Origin: Janthinobacterium lividum PAMC 25724
GTDB taxonomy: Bacteria > Pseudomonadota > Gammaproteobacteria > Burkholderiales > Burkholderiaceae_D
DNA: 64,000 bases
Direction of reading: 5' to 3'
NCBI GenBank assembly: GCA_000242815.2
Contig: AHHB01000036.1
Location: 62,001 to 126,000 of the forward strand
Shown here: piece by piece, positions 1 through 8,486 of the stretch
Layout of the letters: every line of letters starts with the position of its first letter
How positions within the stretch are numbered: position 1 is the stretch's first letter
Translations under genes and position numbers: made by a program
Notes under the pieces: generated by a model
What the model was told of the DNA's origin: nothing
The model's database searches: none
What the model saw: only the letters and a program-made list of their open reading frames with translations

Positions 1-8
1 GTCATGCA

Positions 9-932
9 ATGTCGATGAAACTGATGTGGGAGATACGCGCTTTTTGCAGCGTGGTCGAAAAGCGCAGCTTCATCCATGCGGCACGCATGCTGGGACGCTC
101 GCCGTCGGCCGTCACGCGCGCCATCCAGTTCCTCGAAGACGCCATCGGCGCCGAGCTGATCGTGCGCACGCAAAAGCAGTTCACGCTGACGACGGCTGGC
201 GAAACCTATTACGCGTCAGCCAGGCACTTGCTGGAAACGCAGGCCGAGGCGGAAGACCAGCTCGCTGAACTGAGTAATTCGCCACAAGGCTGGGTGCGCC
301 TGTCAGCGCCGGAAATTTTGTCCTTGGGCTTCTTGCCCAAAGTGGTGGCGCAATTTTCACGCGACTACCCGAATGTGTCGGTGGACATCCATTTCTCGGA
401 CAAATCGATCGACCCGATCCAGGAAAAGCTGGACTTTGCCATCCGCGGCGCCTTCCCACAGTCCAGTGAGCTGATCGGCTACCCGCTGTGGAATTACCGC
501 CGCTATATGTACGCTTCGCCCGACTATCTACAACGCATGGGCGCGCCCGACGAACCGGAAGAGCTGGCCGGCCACGACATCATCATGCACTCGGCTCCGC
601 GCATCCTGCGCGACTGGCATTTCGTCTCTGCGACGCGCAACGTGCGCTACCAGGTACAACCGCGCTTCCGCTTTACTTCCGGCATCGCCACTTTCCAGGC
701 GGCCCTGGAAGGCGCCGGCATCGTACGCCTGGCCAGCTGGCTGGCGGAACCGGCGGTCGCCAGCGGCAGCTTGCGCCGGGTCTGCACGGCGTACCGGCTG
801 ACGTCGTCCAAGGAGCTCGACCCCAGCATCCACGCCGTGTACGGCAGCTCGCGCATGGCCAAGGGGGCGCGGCTGTTTTTGGAATATGTGCGCCAGCAAG
901 GGCTCAAAATAGCCGATGAACGCGTCCTGTAG
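9..932 (+). CDS. LysR-family transcriptional regulator
   Basis: The 307-aa protein has the LysR layout: an N-terminal winged helix-turn-helix (about residues 5-62, with the recognition-helix stretch RSPSAVTRAIQFLEDAIGAE) and a C-terminal effector-binding domain (about 90-295). It should bind DNA as a tetramer and respond to an unknown small molecule. The length matches the family norm, so the ATG at 9 is accepted, although only 8 bases of upstream sequence are visible. LysR regulators often act on a divergent neighbour, which would lie to the left of the window. The genes to the right (comEC, minus strand) give no hint of a regulon. The family call is secure; the target is unknown. Confidence 0.93.
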   Translation: MSMKLMWEIRAFCSVVEKRSFIHAARMLGRSPSAVTRAIQFLEDAIGAELIVRTQKQFTLTTAGETYYASARHLLETQAEAEDQLAELSNSPQGWVRLSAPEILSLGFLPKVVAQFSRDYPNVSVDIHFSDKSIDPIQEKLDFAIRGAFPQSSELIGYPLWNYRRYMYASPDYLQRMGAPDEPEELAGHDIIMHSAPRILRDWHFVSATRNVRYQVQPRFRFTSGIATFQAALEGAGIVRLASWLAEPAVASGSLRRVCTAYRLTSSKELDPSIHAVYGSSRMAKGARLFLEYVRQQGLKIADERVL

Positions 933-934
933 CT

Positions 935-961
935 TCTATTGCGTCTATTGCGTCTATTGCG
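935..961. repeat. 9-bp tandem repeat, three copies
   Basis: The unit tctattgcg is repeated three times directly after the LysR stop codon. The rest of the gap to comEC (962-1046) shows no convincing gene or terminator. Confidence 0.7.
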
Positions 962-1046
962 CGACGACGGTGTCACCATACACGGCAAACTGCACGCCAT
1001 CGACGCCAAGGCCAGCTACCATCGGACTGCCCGTCATAGCGCAGCG

Positions 1047-3470
1047 CTAACGTCCATGCCAATAGCGCGGCCGCCAGTGCCGATACAGCGTCACGTCGAT
1101 ACCCTCGCCAAACGCCAGCACCACAGCCCCCGTCACATCGGTGCGCAGGCGCGTGATGCCCATGTCGCCATAGCGCGCATACACCTGCGCTTTCGGATGT
1201 TTATAGCGATTGCGGTGCCCGACCTGGAAAATCGCCAAGCCCGGATGGACGGCGTTCAAGAACGCTGGCGTGGAAGACGTTCCGCTGCCATGGTGCGGCG
1301 CCAGCAGCACGTCGGCCGCCAGCTCACCCTGCGCCGAGCGCGCCAGCAATTGCGCTTCTTGCGCCGCTTCGATGTCGCCGGCCAGCAAAATTGCATGCTT
1401 GCCTGCCGTGATTTTCAGCGTGCAGCTGCGGGCGTTCGGTTTCAATGAAATGTCCGTGTGACTGGCAAGCAGTGGATGCAACATGGCGAAGTGCACGCCT
1501 TCCCAGGTCCAGCTCTGGCCTGCCATGCAGTGCAGATAGGGCCGCTGCGATTCGCGCCGCACCTCGATGGCCGGGTGGCCATCGAACAGCGACGAGGCCA
1601 GCCAGCCCACGTCTATGTTTTCCAGCAAAGAGACGGCACCGCCCGCGTGATCGAGGTCACTGTGGGAAATGATGACGCCATCGAGCTTGGCAATGCCACG
1701 CGCGCGCAAGTAAGGCACGATGACGCGGCTGGCGCCGTCGGAATCGAGGCTGTAGGCGGGCCCCGTGTCGTACAGCAGACGATGGCCATGCGTTTCCACC
1801 AGGACGGCCATGCCTTGCCCCACGTCAAAGGCCGTAATCCACATCTGGCCTGGCGGCGGACTCGACGGCAAGGCCGTCAGCAGCGGCAGCCAGCCCAGCA
1901 TACCGGCCCAGCGCTGCGGCCATCCGCGTGGCGCCAGCAGCCATGCCGTGCCAAACAAGGCCCAGCAAAAACTCCACAGAGGCGGCGCGGGCGCCGTCCA
2001 CACGGCAAAGCGGCGCGCACCCAGCCATTCCAGCACCTGCGCCAACATTTGCACGATGGCGTGCGCCAGTAGCAGCAACGCATCGGACAAGGGTGCGGGC
2101 AACAGGCTGCCGGCCAACGACAAAGGCGTAACCAGCAGGCTGATGACGGGAATGGCCAGCGCATTGGCCACCGGGCTGACCAGCGATACTTGCGAGAACA
2201 GCAGCATCGTCAACGGCACCAGTCCCACCGTTACCACATACTGCGTGTGTGCGCCCAGCGCCACAGCGGCGCGCAAGCGGCGCCAGCGACTGGCGCTCTC
2301 GGGCAAAGGCGCCGTGATACGCCCTGCCGTCGCATACAGGATGGTGGCGACGGCGCCGAACGACAGCCAGAAACCGGGCCACAGCACGGCCCACGGATCG
2401 AGCAGCAGCACCACGCCCAGCGCCAGGCAGAGCACGTGGCCTATGCTGGTGATGCGTTCCAGCCACAAGGCCAGCGCCACCACCAGCAACATATACAAGG
2501 TGCGCTGCGCGGGCACGCCAAAGCCGGCCAGCAGCACATACACCAAGGCTGCCAGCGCACCGGCCAGGGCCGCCACCTTTTGCGCCGGCAGCAGCAAGGG
2601 CAGTTGCCTGTGCGTGAAAAATGAGCGGCGCCACAGCACCCCCGCTCCGAGCGCGAAGAGGCCCGCGATCATGGTGATGTGCAGACCGGAGATGGAAATC
2701 AAATGGCTCACGCCCGTGCGGTTGAACACTTGCCAGTCCGACTGCCCGATGGCGCGCTGGTCACCCACCACCAGCGCCACGATCACACCCGCGTACTGCT
2801 TGCCTTCCAGGCTGCGCAATATGCGCGCGCGCAACGCCGCGCGGCTCGCTTCCACTACATTGCCGAAGCCGGGCACGAAAGCGGCCAGGCGCAGATTCGA
2901 CATATTGGCGCTTGGCTGCGGGCGCACATAGCCGGTGGCGCGCACGCCCTGTTCCAGCAGCCACGCCTCATAGTCGAATCCCATCGGATTGGCATTGCCG
3001 TGCGGACGCTGCAGCCGCACCGTCAAGCGCCAGCGCTCGCCCGGCTGCACGTCGCCCACTTCGTGCGTCACTGCATCGCGAAAGCCCGCGTACCAGGACA
3101 GGGCAATCAAGGGTGGCACCTTCGCCCCCAGCGCTTTTTCCACGGCAAAATTGAAGCGCACGCCCTGCTCGAAACGGTATGGCAGGCTGGCCACCGTGCC
3201 AGTGACGCTGATGTCGCGCCCTTCATCGGCCAGCGCCAGCTGCGGCGCCAGCGCGGCCTGGGCAAGCGACGCAGCCCAGTAAAAGCCGAGTCCCACCCCA
3301 GCGGCAAAGCCAACGATGCAGCGCCAGCGCACGTGACGGTGCAGCAACAGACCGGCTGGCAAGCCCAGGCCGGCGATCAGCAATAGCAGCAGGCCTGCAT
3401 GCGGCGGCAATCCGGCCTGCATCTGCAGCCCGGTGGCGCCGGCGGCAAAGCCGAGTATCAGGATGCGCAT
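1047..3470 (-). CDS. comEC: DNA internalization competence protein ComEC/Rec2
   Basis: Inner-membrane channel protein that carries transforming single-stranded DNA into the cytoplasm. Three parts are visible: an N-terminal DUF4131-type segment with membrane helices, a central multi-helix Competence domain (about residues 210-480, including the stretch VSHLISISGLHITMIAGL), and a C-terminal metallo-beta-lactamase-like domain with the metal-binding signature HSDLDH and a later APHHGSG motif. The start is set at the first ATG (3470, MRILILGF). An upstream in-frame TTG would add a Leu-Pro run encoded by a microsatellite and is unlikely to be used. At about 807 aa it is full length for a proteobacterial ComEC. 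No clear Shine-Dalgarno is seen at this ATG. Confidence 0.95.
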   Translation of the reverse strand: MRILILGFAAGATGLQMQAGLPPHAGLLLLLIAGLGLPAGLLLHRHVRWRCIVGFAAGVGLGFYWAASLAQAALAPQLALADEGRDISVTGTVASLPYRFEQGVRFNFAVEKALGAKVPPLIALSWYAGFRDAVTHEVGDVQPGERWRLTVRLQRPHGNANPMGFDYEAWLLEQGVRATGYVRPQPSANMSNLRLAAFVPGFGNVVEASRAALRARILRSLEGKQYAGVIVALVVGDQRAIGQSDWQVFNRTGVSHLISISGLHITMIAGLFALGAGVLWRRSFFTHRQLPLLLPAQKVAALAGALAALVYVLLAGFGVPAQRTLYMLLVVALALWLERITSIGHVLCLALGVVLLLDPWAVLWPGFWLSFGAVATILYATAGRITAPLPESASRWRRLRAAVALGAHTQYVVTVGLVPLTMLLFSQVSLVSPVANALAIPVISLLVTPLSLAGSLLPAPLSDALLLLAHAIVQMLAQVLEWLGARRFAVWTAPAPPLWSFCWALFGTAWLLAPRGWPQRWAGMLGWLPLLTALPSSPPPGQMWITAFDVGQGMAVLVETHGHRLLYDTGPAYSLDSDGASRVIVPYLRARGIAKLDGVIISHSDLDHAGGAVSLLENIDVGWLASSLFDGHPAIEVRRESQRPYLHCMAGQSWTWEGVHFAMLHPLLASHTDISLKPNARSCTLKITAGKHAILLAGDIEAAQEAQLLARSAQGELAADVLLAPHHGSGTSSTPAFLNAVHPGLAIFQVGHRNRYKHPKAQVYARYGDMGITRLRTDVTGAVVLAFGEGIDVTLYRHWRPRYWHGR

Positions 3471-3486
3471 GGGAAGGCGGGGGCTA

Positions 3487-3534
3487 GGTAAAGGTAAAGG
3501 TAAAGGTAAAGGTAAAGGTAAAGGTAAGGGCAAG
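3487..3534. repeat. hexanucleotide microsatellite upstream of comEC
   Basis: Six perfect copies of ggtaaa (3487-3522) are followed by two degenerate copies (ggtaag, ggcaag). The array lies 17 bases upstream of the comEC ATG, in its leader. A change in copy number would alter leader length in steps of six without shifting frame. Confidence 0.9.
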
Positions 3535-3848
3535 ATGAAATCGGGGCAAGATCGCGGCAAAATCGCGGCAAGATCGTCAGCCGCGGCGTCAGGGGCTCAG
3601 GTACTGTGATCGCTTTCCATGCTGTGCCGTCTGATCTGGCGCAATGGTGGGCAGACAAAGCCGTTCGTGCGTGCAATGCGCCGCGACTTTAGTAAGCATG
3701 CCTGTCCCCGCTGCCCCTATCGACAGGAGCGCAGCCGAAGGCGCTACGCCGCACGCTGACGGAAAAGATGGCGACCAAGGCCGGGCAATACCGACAGCAG
3801 CCATCAACGGTATAATCGGCCTCGCTTACTTCAACACCCAGGCACGAC

Positions 3849-5837
3849 ATGACTTCCTCCGCACTCCCCCCCGTTACTTCCACCGATATTTCCGACAGCA
3901 GCGAAGACAATAACGACGCCACCCTGGTCGCGGAACTGGGGGAGCTGGCCGAGCATATCCGCTTGGTCAAGATGGAAGGGCGCGTCTTCATACGCTTTTC
4001 CGGCACGGTCAAGGCCGGGCATCTGCTGGTGCCGTATGCGCTGGTGCCAGCGCAGGGCGTGCTGGCACGGCCGGCCAAGTGGCGCAAGATGGAGCGCGAG
4101 GCCAAGCTGGCACTGGTGCGCGAACGGGCCAGCGCGGCCGCCTTCGAGGAGCTGCGCCAGCATGTGATGGATTTCGTCGCCGATATCGCTGGCCTGAGCG
4201 AGGATGTGGATACGGACCCGATGCTCTTCCTGCACACCTTGGCCGACATGCAGACGTCGGAGCCGGCGGGCATGGTCTTCGACCGCATCCGCCAGCGCTT
4301 CAACCACGCCATCGAGCGCCAGCAAGAAGAGCAGCACGCGGCGCGCACGCGCCAGAGCATCAACCTGGCCGAGTATCCGGCCTCGTTCGAAATGGCGCGC
4401 CGCCTGCCGCGCCGCTTCATCGCCCTGCTGGGGCCAACCAATTCCGGCAAGACGCACCGCGCCATAGAAGCGCTGGTCAAGGCCAAGAGCGGTATCTACC
4501 TGGCGCCCCTGCGCCTGCTAGCGCTGGAAAACTACGAACGCTTGCAAGAAGCAGCGCCGCACGGCAAACCGCTGGCGGTGAACTTGATCACGGGCGAGGA
4601 ACGCCGCGTCGTCGACGGTGCCACCCATGTGGCCAGCACGGTGGAAATGCTGGACACGAAAACCGTCGTCGAAGTGGCCGTCATCGATGAAATCCAGATG
4701 CTGGGCGACCCGGACCGGGGCGCCGCATGGACGGCGGCCGTCTGCGGCGCGCCGGCCCACACCGTGTACCTGGTGGGTGCGCCCGAAGCGCGGCGCGCCA
4801 TCGAAGCGCTGGCCGAGCGCCTCGACTGCCCGCTGGAAGTGCATGTATTAAAGCGCATGGCGCCCCTGTCGATGGAGCCGACCGCCGTGCGCAAAGTGCG
4901 CAACCTGCGCCGCGGCGACGCCGTCATCGCCTTTTCGCGCCGCGAAGTGCTGATGTGGCGCGACATGATCACGGAAACGGGCCTGTCGGTAGCCACCGTC
5001 TACGGCAACCTGTCGCCCGAAGTACGACGCGCTCAGGCGCAGCGCTTCCGCGACGGCACGGCCGATGTCGTCGTCGGCACGGATGCGCTGGCGATGGGCC
5101 TGAACATGCCCATTGCGCGCATCGTCATGACCACCTGCGTCAAGTACAACGGCCGCGAAGAAGAAGAGATTTCGGCGGCGCTGGCGCGCCAGATCGCCGG
5201 ACGCGCTGGCCGCTACGGCGTCCACGAAGAAGGGCTGGTAGCGGGCTACGACAACGAGACGCATGAAGTGATGCGCGCCCTGCTGAAGGAAAAGCTACAT
5301 CCGCTCAATACCAGCGGCTTCGCCGTGGCCCCTTCGCTCGAACATTTGCACCGCATTTCATCGGTAACGGGCGAGCTGTCACTGTCAAAACTACTGCGCC
5401 GCTTCATCCACAATATCGACGTGCCGGACGGTTTCTTCTTCCCCCGCATCACGGAAGAGCAGAAAGAGCGCGCCGTCTGGCTCGACACGCTGCCACTGTC
5501 CGTAGCCGACAAGTTCGCCCTGTCGCTGGTGCCGATATCGAGCAAGGTGCCCTCCTTGCAAACGGCGTGGGAGCACTGGGCAAAGAATCTGTCACAGGGC
5601 AAGGCCAGCACACTGCGCCAGCATGCGTATGGCGGTGGCACGCAGAATCTGCAGCAGGTGGAAGACACCTGCCGCTACTACTCGGCGTATGCGTGGCTCA
5701 GTTACCGCCTGCCGGAATTTTTCCCCGATATCGCCGTGGCGCAAAACCTGTCGCGCGATGCCTCCGAACGCGTCGACTCCATCCTGCGCGCGCACAATGC
5801 GGCATCGCGCGGACGCGCGGGCAAAAAGTTCAAATAA
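3849..5837 (+). CDS. SUV3-like ATP-dependent RNA helicase
   Basis: The 662-aa superfamily 2 helicase resembles SUV3, the helicase of the mitochondrial RNA degradosome. Walker A is GPTNSGKT (195-202), motif II is DEIQ (280-283) in place of the usual DEAD/DExH, and a motif VI-like GRAGRYG lies near 450. The C-terminal third carries the SUV3-type extension (roughly 490-600). The N-terminal ~185 residues are less conserved and partly helical. It probably unwinds structured RNA or RNA-DNA hybrids in ATP-dependent RNA turnover; this comes from the family, not from local context. The gene stands alone, divergent from comEC across a ~290-bp gap that should hold both promoters. Confidence 0.88.
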   Translation: MTSSALPPVTSTDISDSSEDNNDATLVAELGELAEHIRLVKMEGRVFIRFSGTVKAGHLLVPYALVPAQGVLARPAKWRKMEREAKLALVRERASAAAFEELRQHVMDFVADIAGLSEDVDTDPMLFLHTLADMQTSEPAGMVFDRIRQRFNHAIERQQEEQHAARTRQSINLAEYPASFEMARRLPRRFIALLGPTNSGKTHRAIEALVKAKSGIYLAPLRLLALENYERLQEAAPHGKPLAVNLITGEERRVVDGATHVASTVEMLDTKTVVEVAVIDEIQMLGDPDRGAAWTAAVCGAPAHTVYLVGAPEARRAIEALAERLDCPLEVHVLKRMAPLSMEPTAVRKVRNLRRGDAVIAFSRREVLMWRDMITETGLSVATVYGNLSPEVRRAQAQRFRDGTADVVVGTDALAMGLNMPIARIVMTTCVKYNGREEEEISAALARQIAGRAGRYGVHEEGLVAGYDNETHEVMRALLKEKLHPLNTSGFAVAPSLEHLHRISSVTGELSLSKLLRRFIHNIDVPDGFFFPRITEEQKERAVWLDTLPLSVADKFALSLVPISSKVPSLQTAWEHWAKNLSQGKASTLRQHAYGGGTQNLQQVEDTCRYYSAYAWLSYRLPEFFPDIAVAQNLSRDASERVDSILRAHNAASRGRAGKKFK

Positions 5838-6023
5838 GCTGTGATTTCCCGAAATAGATGCGACGCAAGGTGCGCCCGTGTAAGGCGGCGCCCAAGCCAT
5901 TTTGCTAATAGCTGCGAGTCACTTCTTGCCTGACTTGACGGCTAAGGTAACGGCGCCGCAGAGTCAAGGATCGGGACCGGCTGCTTGCGCCCCGAAGCAG
6001 ACGTTGGACTATAGTGGATGATG
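5838..6023. other. non-coding gap at the left edge of the AT-rich patch
   Basis: No gene or clear terminator was seen. Base composition drops from GC-rich to AT-richer beyond about 6020, marking the left edge of the accessory patch. No tRNA gene or direct repeat that would mark an integration site was recognised. Confidence 0.5.
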
Positions 6024-6575
6024 TCAGTTCTTTACGGCATCCGTCGCCGGGCTAACTGGAACACTTGCCGAACCAAGTCCTGCCTTCGTTTCAGTGCGTT
6101 GTTGAAGCTCACCGATAAATTTATAGCCGAGTACTAAAGCGCCGATGACCAAAATTGTCACAACGTTAACAATAAGGTTCCCACCAACGTCGCGCAACCA
6201 ACCCACCCAAGTACGTTTAGCTGCCAAAGCCCCATTGACAGTAGTTAGCTGTGTCTGCAAGCTGGTATTAATGGTTCCAATATATGTGTACAGAACGTCC
6301 TGCCGAGTTTCTGCCTCAGTACGTTGAACCAGGTCGTCAAGACCCTCATTGAGAAAAGCTTGGGCCATCGCCTCAGCTTGTGAACGATACGCTGCTATTG
6401 ATGCGTCAAGGGAAGCGATAGCGTGGAAACGTTCAATTTCCTCTCGACTCGGATTGCCGCCAGAAGTTGTCTTGCAGAACTCAACCTTTTGTTGCTTGTA
6501 GATAATGTAAGCTAACGCCCCTACCAAGTCATTGGGATCAGCAGTTAGCTTTCCGTAAATAGTATTGTACGCCAC
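6024..6575 (-). CDS. tail-anchored membrane protein of unknown function
   Basis: The 183-aa protein is not assigned to a named family. Residues 1-130 are predicted mostly helical and soluble, with a conserved-looking start (AYNTIYGKLTADPNDLVGAL, then AYIIYKQQKVEF). One strong transmembrane helix follows (about 135-157, containing NVVTILVIGALVLGY), then a short polar tail. It starts with GTG three bases after the TGA of the upstream 75-aa gene, without a strong Shine-Dalgarno, suggesting translational coupling. Base composition is visibly lower in GC than the neighbours, consistent with horizontal acquisition. The helical domain plus a single C-terminal anchor recalls membrane-associated accessory or defence effectors, but no function can be assigned. 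Confidence 0.75.
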   Translation of the reverse strand: MAYNTIYGKLTADPNDLVGALAYIIYKQQKVEFCKTTSGGNPSREEIERFHAIASLDASIAAYRSQAEAMAQAFLNEGLDDLVQRTEAETRQDVLYTYIGTINTSLQTQLTTVNGALAAKRTWVGWLRDVGGNLIVNVVTILVIGALVLGYKFIGELQQRTETKAGLGSASVPVSPATDAVKN

Positions 6576-6578
6576 AGG

Positions 6579-6806
6579 TCACTTTGGTTTATTAGTGCTT
6601 GTCTTTGCAAAGCGATAGGCTTCTGACATTTTTTTGTTTGAAACTCCTATTTCCCGCATGACTTTCGCCGCAACTGGCGAGGACGGCGCCCGCGACAAAG
6701 TAGTAGAAGCTAGGCCATAGTTAGCCTGTTTCGGGACGGCCGACTTGCTAGACATTCGGCCATTGATAGCCATAACGTCACTACGAGAGAAAGCTACTTT
6801 CGCCAT
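6579..6806 (-). CDS. small basic protein paired with the tail-anchored protein
   Basis: The 75-aa protein is rich in Lys, Ser and Ala (MAKVAFSRSDVMAING at the start). It has no predicted membrane helix or signal peptide. A strong Shine-Dalgarno (gaggag) lies 6 bases before the ATG, supporting real translation. It is directly followed by the 183-aa membrane protein gene and shares its low GC content, so the two form one transcription unit. The arrangement of a small basic partner and a membrane-anchored protein resembles toxin-antitoxin or regulator-effector pairs, but this is only an analogy. No known domain was recognised. Confidence 0.65.
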   Translation of the reverse strand: MAKVAFSRSDVMAINGRMSSKSAVPKQANYGLASTTLSRAPSSPVAAKVMREIGVSNKKMSEAYRFAKTSTNKPK

Positions 6807-6831
6807 GCCGTTCTCCTCGTTCTCAAATTAG

Positions 6832-7080
6832 TCATAATTTTACATCAAAAAACAAGCTAAGATTATACGCCCCATTCCCAGGGATGGTCGAGAGAGTTAC
6901 ATGAAGGCTGCCCATGCCGCCAGAGGGTGCCGAGAAGGTCGAACCATTGAACCCCTCGGCAACCTGAACCAGAGCATTCACGTTCCTTATTTGAGCTTGT
7001 ACGAACGGCTGCTCCTGGGCCGAAAGCGGAAGTTCGTCGCCGCCAGCGTAACTCAGCAAGAAGCGGTGGACTTCGCTACT
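6832..7080 (-). pseudogene. probable remnant of a larger gene (C-terminal fragment)
   Basis: An open frame of about 82 codons runs from a stop at 7081-7083 to a TAA before 6832. It has no ATG start; the first plausible initiator is a TTG near 7059. The encoded text (for example GGMGSLHVTLSTIPG) looks like a beta-rich protein tail. It lies 25 bases upstream of the small basic gene on the same strand, in the same AT-rich patch. It is either a truncated relic or a gene with a rare start. The next stretch, 7084-7243, shows no feature. Confidence 0.4.
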
Positions 7081-7243
7081 TTACGCCCGTAGTCGCAGCA
7101 ATTTCCAACACGTCGCAGTTACTTCGGAAAGTCGCATAAGCATCCACTGATTTCCAGAGGCCAGCCCTGGTCAATGATGCGATGGCCGGCCGATTGCAGG
7201 ACGATGCGCCGACCTCGCTCTGCGCGAGGCCAGGCAATAGGCA

Positions 7244-8482
7244 TTACGGCTTCGCCGCCGCATAGTGTAGTTTCAGCACCAGCCCATTATGGTCGTCGGC
7301 CATGTAGATATCGCCATCCTGGCCCAGCTTCACGTCGACGGGCGCGCCCCTGCCCTGCTTGCCCTTGCGTTCCCAGTTGCCGATCAACTCGACAGACTTG
7401 CCCAGCGGCGCACCGGCCTTGTCGGGCAGCAGCGCCACCAGGCGATGGCCGTTGCTGCGGTAGCCGTGGTAGCCGATGATCAAGCTATTTTTGTATAACT
7501 CCGGGTAGCGGCTGGCCGTGTAGAAGGTCATGCCCAGCGGCGCGGCGTGAGCCGGCAGCAGGCGCTGCGGAGCGACGTACTCGGTGGCGCAAGCCGTCTT
7601 CGGATACTCCGGGCTGGCGACATTGTCGTCATAGCAGTACGGCCAGCCGTAATGCCGGTCGGCCTTGATCAAATTGAGCTCTTCGTGCGGCAGGTTTTCA
7701 TCGCTTTTCAGCTGCGGCATGGCGGCTTGGATGGCGTCGCGCGCGTTTTCCGCCTGCCACAGTTCGCCCGTGGCCGGATGAAAGGCCAGCGCCATCGAAT
7801 TACGCAAGCCGCGCGCATGCGTGCGCCAGCTCGTCACCGTACCGTCCGGCCAGGCCATCTTGTATTCGCGGATGGCGCCCAGCGCTTGCGGGCCTTCCGC
7901 AGCAGCGCAGGGCTTAGCCGGATCGGGCGCCTGGCCATCGTTCTCGCAATGATCAGTGCTCGAACCCACGTTGACATACAGGTCGCCCGTGGGGCCAAAG
8001 CGCATCGTCGTCAGCAGGTGCAAGCCCAGTCCCGGCAGGCGCGGCGTCTTGGCCGTGCCGCCGATCACATCGTTGACGGTGCGGGCGGGGTCGCGCAAAT
8101 CGAAGCGGAAGATGCGCCCCACTTCGCCCACATAGACCATGCCGTCCGGCCCCTGCACGATACCGTTCGGGCGATCGAGCTTGTCGAGCAGCAGTTTGCG
8201 TGCGTAGCCGGGGCCTGCCGCCTTGCGCTGCAATAGCCACAATTTACCCAGCTTCGGCGCCCATCCCGCCATGTCCGTGACGAGGATGTCGCCATTCGTC
8301 AGCGGCAGCACGCCACGGGGAAACTTCAAACCGTCGGCCAGCACGGCCACGCAAAAGCCGGCCGGCGTGGCGACGTCGAGGCGCGGCATGCCGTCACACT
8401 GGGCATTGACGGCTGCCATGGCGGGAGTGGCGGCGCTGACCAGGCAGGCCGCCAAGGTGCTGGTGAATTTTTTCAGATGCAT
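7244..8482 (-). CDS. PQQ-type sorbosone/glucose dehydrogenase-like secreted protein
   Basis: The 412-aa protein has a cleavable signal peptide (about residues 1-23, ending AMA). It continues into a six-bladed beta-propeller of the soluble glucose/L-sorbosone dehydrogenase family. Visible family signatures are the early PRGVLPLTNGDILVTD blade, the GLRNSMALAFHP segment, and the C-terminal RGAPVDVKLGQDGDIYMADD. Such proteins oxidise sugars or other polyols in the periplasm using PQQ, but many members are uncharacterised and the substrate cannot be read from the sequence. Its start is 4 bp downstream of the tatD stop on the same strand, so the two genes are probably cotranscribed. Confidence 0.85.
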   Translation of the reverse strand: MHLKKFTSTLAACLVSAATPAMAAVNAQCDGMPRLDVATPAGFCVAVLADGLKFPRGVLPLTNGDILVTDMAGWAPKLGKLWLLQRKAAGPGYARKLLLDKLDRPNGIVQGPDGMVYVGEVGRIFRFDLRDPARTVNDVIGGTAKTPRLPGLGLHLLTTMRFGPTGDLYVNVGSSTDHCENDGQAPDPAKPCAAAEGPQALGAIREYKMAWPDGTVTSWRTHARGLRNSMALAFHPATGELWQAENARDAIQAAMPQLKSDENLPHEELNLIKADRHYGWPYCYDDNVASPEYPKTACATEYVAPQRLLPAHAAPLGMTFYTASRYPELYKNSLIIGYHGYRSNGHRLVALLPDKAGAPLGKSVELIGNWERKGKQGRGAPVDVKLGQDGDIYMADDHNGLVLKLHYAAAKP

Positions 8483-8486
8483 GGTC

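Noticed and set aside
3487-3534. Microsatellite as an in-frame Leu-Pro repeat of ComEC
   Set aside because: Needs a TTG start; the ATG at 3470 gives a normal ComEC N-terminus, so the array is treated as leader sequence.
5838-6023. Possible tRNA or att site at the edge of the AT-rich patch
   Set aside because: No cloverleaf or direct repeat could be found by eye; no integrase gene is present.
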